Shown: positions 7,607 through 10,602 of the stretch, in pieces
Layout of the letters: each line of letters starts with the position of its first letter
How positions within the stretch are numbered: the first letter of the stretch is position 1
Assembly: GCA_964011275.1 (NCBI GenBank)
Contig: CAXGOB010000118.1
Location: 1-10,602, forward strand
Reading direction: 5' to 3'
Length of the DNA stretch: 10,602 bases
Source: UBA7328 sp002471345
GTDB taxonomy: Bacteria; Bacteroidota; Bacteroidia; Chitinophagales; Saprospiraceae
Notes under the pieces: model-generated
The model's database searches: none
Told to the model about the DNA's origin: nothing
The model's input: the letters and a program-made list of their open reading frames with translations, nothing else
Program-made: the position numbers and the translations under genes

Positions 7607-7632
7607 ATGTTATAAAAAAAATATTATAACAT
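7607..7632. promoter_or_regulatory. Third inverted repeat upstream of hppD
   Basis: ATGTTATAA (7607-7615) and TTATAACAT (7624-7632) form a perfect 9-bp inverted repeat around an A-rich 8-bp spacer. Its centre lies 23 bp beyond that of the neighbouring TGTT-N8-AACA dyad. It begins and ends with related TGTT/AACA half-sites but with a wider gap (N16). It could be an upstream binding site of the same regulator, or a chance feature of very AT-rich DNA. Confidence 0.35.
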
Positions 7633-7668
7633 TAAGGCTAAGGCAACCATAGATTACAAAAGAGGAAA

Positions 7669-7719
7669 TAAAAAAAATACAATAGATCTAATAATTCCAA
7701 TTATGAAACCAATTAGATC
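7669..7719 (-). terminator. Possible terminator of the DinB-like gene
   Basis: An 8-bp perfect inverted repeat, GATCTAAT (7685-7692) with ATTAGATC (7712-7719), overlaps the stop codon of the minus-strand DinB-like gene (7718-7720). On that strand it is followed, after a short spacer, by a run of eight T (near 7669-7676). The 19-nt loop and low GC make it a weak candidate. It would separate this gene from the hppD operon promoter. Confidence 0.35.
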
Positions 7720-8245
7720 ATCTGTTTAAATGCTTCTTGGAATGAGCAAAATGCCTATTCTGATGAAGTTCAAAAAATCTCAGCATACCGACCAATGTTA
7801 GCCTCCCTGCTAAAGGTTGCTTATACACTTCTAGGCCTATGTACTTATCACCAATCGAATTCAAAAAAGATTTCAAATCAGTCCTAGACTCTTCCCAACA
7901 TCTTTCAAGCATCTCAAAAGTGAGGTTATCAGGAAAATTAACTTCTGATACCGTTGCGGGGGCCTTAAATTTAAAAGGAGAGGTCATGAAAAACCATAAA
8001 AGGATAATTCGAAAAACTGTTTGAATTCCCGATTTATCTAAAGTTGGATTAAAACTTAATTTTTTCTTTACATAAGCTAAAGATCCTTTTTCGGCAAGAT
8101 AGAGATGATAACCATGTTGTATCAGTGACCACTGTCCAACAGTCTCAGACTTCTGCTTTTCATCACTCAGCTTTCCAAGTTCATTCATCCACTTTGACTT
8201 AGCCTTCTCGATTTTTTCAAATTTGTCAGAGTATTTTACGTTCAT
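7718..8245 (-). CDS. DinB-superfamily four-helix protein
   Basis: With the start at ATG 8245 the protein has 175 residues and opens MNVKYSDKFEKIEKAKSKW, a usual DinB-type first helix. An upstream ATG at 8293 would add 16 residues with no family resemblance and run through a perfect palindrome, so I prefer 8245. The DinB histidine pattern is present: QWSLIQHGYHL with His44 and His47, and FELHQNRHFAH with His161, His165 and His168, the likely divalent-metal site. The middle part (PFKFKAP, then WEESRTDLKSFL) resembles DinB_2 proteins of Bacteroidota. These proteins are cytosolic, often stress-induced or thiol-transferase related, but the reaction here cannot be told. It diverges from the DUF1080 gene across a 70-bp gap. 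Confidence 0.75.
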   Translation of the reverse strand: MNVKYSDKFEKIEKAKSKWMNELGKLSDEKQKSETVGQWSLIQHGYHLYLAEKGSLAYVKKKLSFNPTLDKSGIQTVFRIILLWFFMTSPFKFKAPATVSEVNFPDNLTFEMLERCWEESRTDLKSFLNSIGDKYIGLEVYKQPLAGRLTLVGMLRFFELHQNRHFAHSKKHLNR

Positions 8246-8249
8246 GTTT

Positions 8250-8266
8250 TTTACTTTTAAAGTAAA
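8250..8266. promoter_or_regulatory. Perfect 17-bp palindrome in the divergent DinB-like / DUF1080 gap
   Basis: TTTACTTT-T-AAAGTAAA is an inverted repeat with 8-bp perfect arms and a 1-bp centre. It lies 4 bp before the preferred DinB-like start (8245) and 49 bp before the DUF1080 start (8316). It may be an operator acting on one or both genes. The AT-rich sequence raises the chance of coincidence. TAGATTTA at 8279-8286 is one mismatch from a -7 box for the DUF1080 gene. Confidence 0.35.
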
Positions 8267-8315
8267 TCCAAGTGAACATAGATTTAATTCCAATTAGGAC
8301 ATCAAAAACTAAGAA

Positions 8316-8945
8316 ATGCTAAGAATAATTTTACTCAGTTTTATAACCTCCATTTTCATTTTTTGTAAATCTATGGATGATCGACAGCTATCAAAAGAAC
8401 CTTCTTCAGAAAGTCAATCATTATTTAATGGTAAAGATCTGAGTGGATGGGAGATTTATGGTACTGAAAAATGGTATGTGGACGATGGGCTTCTTATATG
8501 TGAAAGTGGCTCCGATAAAGGATATGGATATTTAGCCACTACTGGCACATACAAAAATTTTGAATTGTCCTTAGAATTCCAACAGGAAGCCAATGGTAAC
8601 AGTGGTGTATTCATCAGGTCATCTATAGAAGGCACAAAAATAACAGGATGGCAAGCAGAAGTCGCTCCTCCTGGTCATAGCACTGGAGGAATTTATGAAT
8701 CCTATGGAAGAGGGTGGCTGATCAAACCTGATCCATCACTAGACAAGCATCTTAAAATGGGCGAATGGAATAATATGACCATAAAAGCCGACGGCGATAC
8801 GCTCACCACTTATCTCAATGGAGTTAAAATGATATCGCTTACAGATGAAAAGATAGGTGCAGCTACTGGTCAAATAGCATTGCAAATACATGATGGGGGT
8901 GGAATCAAAGTAAAGTGGAAAAACATCACATTACAATCCATCTAA
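8316..8945 (+). CDS. Secreted DUF1080 (3-keto-disaccharide hydrolase-type) domain protein
   Basis: This 209-residue protein has a hydrophobic N-terminus (residues 2-16) followed by Cys17. The residue before the cysteine is Phe (IFIFC), which does not fit a standard lipobox, so export is likely but lipidation is uncertain. Residues 35-209 form one DUF1080 domain, a concanavalin-like beta sandwich: SLFNGKDLSGWE (35-46), WYVDDGLLIC, NFELSLEFQ, NGNSGVFIRSS (93-103), GWQAEV (111-116), TGGIYE (123-128), EWNNMTIKADGDTLTTYLNG and the final GQIALQIHDGGGIKVKWKNI. Some members of this family hydrolyse 3-keto-glycosides; others are only presumed carbohydrate-active. No sugar-oxidising dehydrogenase gene is nearby, so the substrate is open. 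It is divergent from the DinB-like gene and followed by a 154-bp gap. Confidence 0.85.
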   Translation: MLRIILLSFITSIFIFCKSMDDRQLSKEPSSESQSLFNGKDLSGWEIYGTEKWYVDDGLLICESGSDKGYGYLATTGTYKNFELSLEFQQEANGNSGVFIRSSIEGTKITGWQAEVAPPGHSTGGIYESYGRGWLIKPDPSLDKHLKMGEWNNMTIKADGDTLTTYLNGVKMISLTDEKIGAATGQIALQIHDGGGIKVKWKNITLQSI

Positions 8946-9073
8946 CTTCTTCTACAAAAGTTGATTCTAAATACTAAAACATAATAATTACTTAGAATAT
9001 TTGAATCTCTTCGTTCAACTAGATTCATCAATCTTAAGTAAGTTTTAAGAGAAATTATGATTGTTAATAAGTA

Positions 9074-9091
9074 CTTTCAATACATTGAAAG
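9074..9091 (+). promoter_or_regulatory. Perfect palindrome just before the metallopeptidase-like lipoprotein gene
   Basis: CTTTCAAT-AC-ATTGAAAG has perfect 8-bp arms with a 2-bp centre and ends 8 bp before the ATG at 9100. As RNA it could fold into a short hairpin over the ribosome-binding area; as DNA it could be an operator. There is no T-run after it, so it is not a terminator. The rest of the 8946-9099 gap shows only a 7-bp inverted repeat (9002-9027). Confidence 0.4.
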
Positions 9092-9099
9092 GCGAATTC

Positions 9100-10149
9100 A
9101 TGAAAATACAGGACTCCACATACGTTTTCATGATTATGGTAATTCTTCTTATTATTTCATCTTGTTCTCAAGATCAAGAATTAATTGAAGAATTATCAAA
9201 TGAAGCATCGAAAATCCAAGAGCATTATCGACCTTATGTAGATCGCTTTATCTATGAAGCGGTAAAAAGGAAAGTAAATGTCAATGACTCTAGACTTTAC
9301 GTAATCACTGGCTTTCCACGATTAGACGTGTGCGGATTTGGTTATTACAACTATCTTGGAAATGGATCAATGAGAGTAGAAATTAGTCCTGAGCCTTCAT
9401 GTTGGGCAAATAGAAATGATCTGGAAAGAGAAATTTTGATGTTTCATGAACTTGGGCATGCAATACTAGATAGACAACATAAAGAAGGCAATTTTTCAAT
9501 ATCAAACCCAACATCCATAATGTGTAGTGAGACTTGTAATGGGTTTTTCAATTTGTATAATAAGTTCACACCAAAAGTAAGAGACTACTACATTGATGAA
9601 CTTTTTGACCCTCTCAAAGACTCGCCTTCATGGGTGACAAAAACTGAATCGACAATAGTAATAGAAGATAAGATCAATGACCAAAGTGATAATTGGAAAT
9701 TCTTTTCATCATTTGATTCTTCTGGTATTTTTACTTCTGATAGACTGGACACGATAGGCTCAGATAATTTTGCATTAAGTATCACATCCACAAATCCAAG
9801 TGCTGATAATACTTTCTCTTTTTGGAGGCGAACTATTGAAAATCCACAGTACCCAATTGGAAGTGGATTAAAGCTTTCTATTGACATCACAACAGAAAAT
9901 CTTGCTGGTAATGGTGTTTCCATCGCACTGAGAACGGATTCAAAAGAAAATGAAGAATTAATGATTTCATCGTTTCAAACTACTCAAGGTAGGACCACAT
10001 TAAATGGTAATCTGGAGAACAAAACGGTTTCTGTGAATATTGGATACTTCCCAGAGAAGGTAGAAAACATTCACATCTTTCTTCTCATGTTGAATAAAAC
10101 TGAAGGCAAAGCCTACTTTGACAATATCAAACTCGAACTATTAGAATAG
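9100..10149 (+). CDS. Lipoprotein with a metzincin-like zinc site and a C-terminal beta domain
   Basis: ATG 9100 gives 349 residues with a textbook lipoprotein signal: MKIQDSTYVFMIMVILL, then IISSC with Cys22 as the lipidated residue. The frame is open further upstream to a TTG at 9061, but that would bury the signal. Residues about 25-170 hold a peptidase-like domain: a catalytic-type helix FHELGHAILDRQH with HELGH at 116-120 and a third histidine at 127, then NPTSIMC whose Met141 could be the Met-turn. Four cysteines (78, 101, 142, 146) suggest disulphides in the periplasm or at the surface. Residues about 175-349 are a beta-sandwich, jelly-roll-like domain of carbohydrate-binding-module appearance (SDNWKFFSS..., ending GKAYFDNIKLELLE). 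The likely role is an outer-membrane zinc peptidase; the substrate is unknown. It is transcribed alone. Confidence 0.75.
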   Translation: MKIQDSTYVFMIMVILLIISSCSQDQELIEELSNEASKIQEHYRPYVDRFIYEAVKRKVNVNDSRLYVITGFPRLDVCGFGYYNYLGNGSMRVEISPEPSCWANRNDLEREILMFHELGHAILDRQHKEGNFSISNPTSIMCSETCNGFFNLYNKFTPKVRDYYIDELFDPLKDSPSWVTKTESTIVIEDKINDQSDNWKFFSSFDSSGIFTSDRLDTIGSDNFALSITSTNPSADNTFSFWRRTIENPQYPIGSGLKLSIDITTENLAGNGVSIALRTDSKENEELMISSFQTTQGRTTLNGNLENKTVSVNIGYFPEKVENIHIFLLMLNKTEGKAYFDNIKLELLE

Positions 10150-10162
10150 TTTTTAAGAATGA

Positions 10163-10170
10163 TACTTTTG
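10163..10170 (+). promoter_or_regulatory. Candidate -7 box for the MFS gene
   Basis: TACTTTTG matches the Bacteroidota -7 consensus TAnnTTTG exactly and lies 33 bp before the TTG start at 10204. TTAG at 10141-10144, 18 bp upstream, is one mismatch from the TTTG -33 box. This would place the promoter over the end of the preceding lipoprotein gene, giving the transporter its own transcript. Confidence 0.4.
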
Positions 10171-10203
10171 TAAAATCTCAATAACAAAAGATTAAGTCAT
10201 TAA

Positions 10204-10602
10204 TTGAACAAGTCTCAAAATTCAATCTTATTCATTGATCCTAGAAAATTTCCATTTTACTATGGATGGATTGTACTAACTGTTGGTACTCTTGGATTTG
10301 TGATGAGTGCACCAGGTCAGACTATCGGAGTGTCAGCATTTACGGACAGTCTATTAGACTCACTTTCTCTTAGTCGTGACCAGCTAAGTTTGGCTTACAT
10401 GGGAGGCACAATGATCAGCGCTATAGCACTTACTCGTGCAGGGCAATTTTTTGATCGATTTGGGGCTAGATACACTACATTAATTGCAACTTTTGGATTA
10501 GGCATTGCCCTTCTGTATTTAAGTCAAGTAGATAAAATCACAAATGCTTTCGGTGGAGGCCTATTAATTACATCCATTTTTATTCTTATCGGTTTTGTTT
10601 TC
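10204..10602 (+). CDS. MFS transporter, N-terminal part (cut by the window edge)
   Basis: The first 133 residues of a major facilitator superfamily permease run off the right end. The start must be TTG 10204: an in-frame TAA lies directly before it (10201-10203) and the first ATG falls inside the first membrane segment. The N-terminus reads MNKSQNSILFIDPRKFPFYYGW, a common opening in Bacteroidota MFS proteins. Transmembrane segments are about 20-38, 60-78 and 90-107, with another beginning near 117. The loop between segments 2 and 3 carries the MFS signature GQFFDRFGAR (80-89, the GxxxDRxGxR motif A). The protein sits in the inner membrane and exports or imports a small molecule; the substrate cannot be judged from this part. 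Nothing links it to the neighbouring genes. Confidence 0.85.
   Translation, partial: MNKSQNSILFIDPRKFPFYYGWIVLTVGTLGFVMSAPGQTIGVSAFTDSLLDSLSLSRDQLSLAYMGGTMISAIALTRAGQFFDRFGARYTTLIATFGLGIALLYLSQVDKITNAFGGGLLITSIFILIGFVF

Noticed and set aside
8316..8366. DUF1080 protein as a lipoprotein
   Set aside because: Cys17 is preceded by Phe (IFIFC), which does not fit the small-residue requirement of signal peptidase II; export is likely but lipidation was not called.
9002..9027. TGAATCT...AGATTCA inverted repeat as a terminator of the DUF1080 gene
   Set aside because: It has 7 bp, no following T-run and a distance of more than 50 bp from the stop; it is likely chance.
9061..9099. TTG at 9061 as start of the lipoprotein gene
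   Set aside because: It would place 13 extra residues before a typical lipoprotein signal peptide and run through the palindrome; ATG 9100 is better.
9588..9923. 111-codon open frame antisense to the lipoprotein gene
   Set aside because: It has no domain, signal or start context and is explained by the opposite-strand gene.
10165..10190. CTTTTGT...ACAAAAG hairpin after the lipoprotein gene as a terminator
   Set aside because: It has only 7 bp, is AT-rich with a 12-nt loop and no T-run after it, and overlaps the candidate -7 box of the MFS gene.
1..10602. Mobile elements, CRISPR arrays, tRNA or rRNA genes, riboswitches, toxin-antitoxin or phage-defence modules
   Set aside because: I saw no transposase or integrase, no regularly spaced direct repeats, no cloverleaf or rRNA signature, and no gene set typical of such systems.

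Overview
The window is AT-rich and looks like a chromosomal segment of a Bacteroidota bacterium. The evidence for this is the weak Shine-Dalgarno signals, TAnnTTTG-type promoter boxes, the forms of the HmgA and flavin-reductase proteins, a DUF1080 protein and an SSC-type lipoprotein. The order or family within the phylum cannot be fixed from sequence reading alone. I see no mobile element, CRISPR array, tRNA or rRNA.

Layout. Positions 1-807 hold the damaged remains of a gene for an extracellular DUF1554-like domain protein. A plus-strand block follows: an ALDH7-family (antiquitin / piperideine-6-carboxylate) dehydrogenase at 982-2508 and a small beta-rich protein at 2605-2955. It ends in a hairpin terminator at 2980-3014. 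Converging on that terminator from the other side is a minus-strand operon, 7521 to 3013, encoding 4-hydroxyphenylpyruvate dioxygenase (hppD), homogentisate 1,2-dioxygenase (hmgA), fumarylacetoacetase (fahA) and a flavin reductase-like split-barrel protein. The first three genes are 10-12 bp apart and run in pathway order. The promoter region of hppD (7522-7717) carries a ladder of inverted repeats that looks like an operator.

Further right, a DinB-like four-helix protein (minus) and a DUF1080 secreted protein (plus) diverge from a 70-bp gap containing a perfect 17-bp palindrome. Next is a lipoprotein with a metzincin-like zinc site (9100-10149), whose leader also contains a perfect palindrome. 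The window ends inside an MFS transporter gene that starts at a TTG codon (10204).

Function. The central operon degrades tyrosine (and phenylalanine via tyrosine) through homogentisate to fumarate and acetoacetate. The maleylacetoacetate isomerase gene is not in the cluster. The ALDH would serve lysine catabolism, so the left and centre of the window concern amino-acid degradation. The right side is a set of envelope and unknown-function genes with no evident link to that pathway. I found no convincing new multi-gene system. The points most worth checking are the hppD operator ladder, the flavin-reductase partner of the homogentisate operon, the metzincin-like lipoprotein and the broken first gene.
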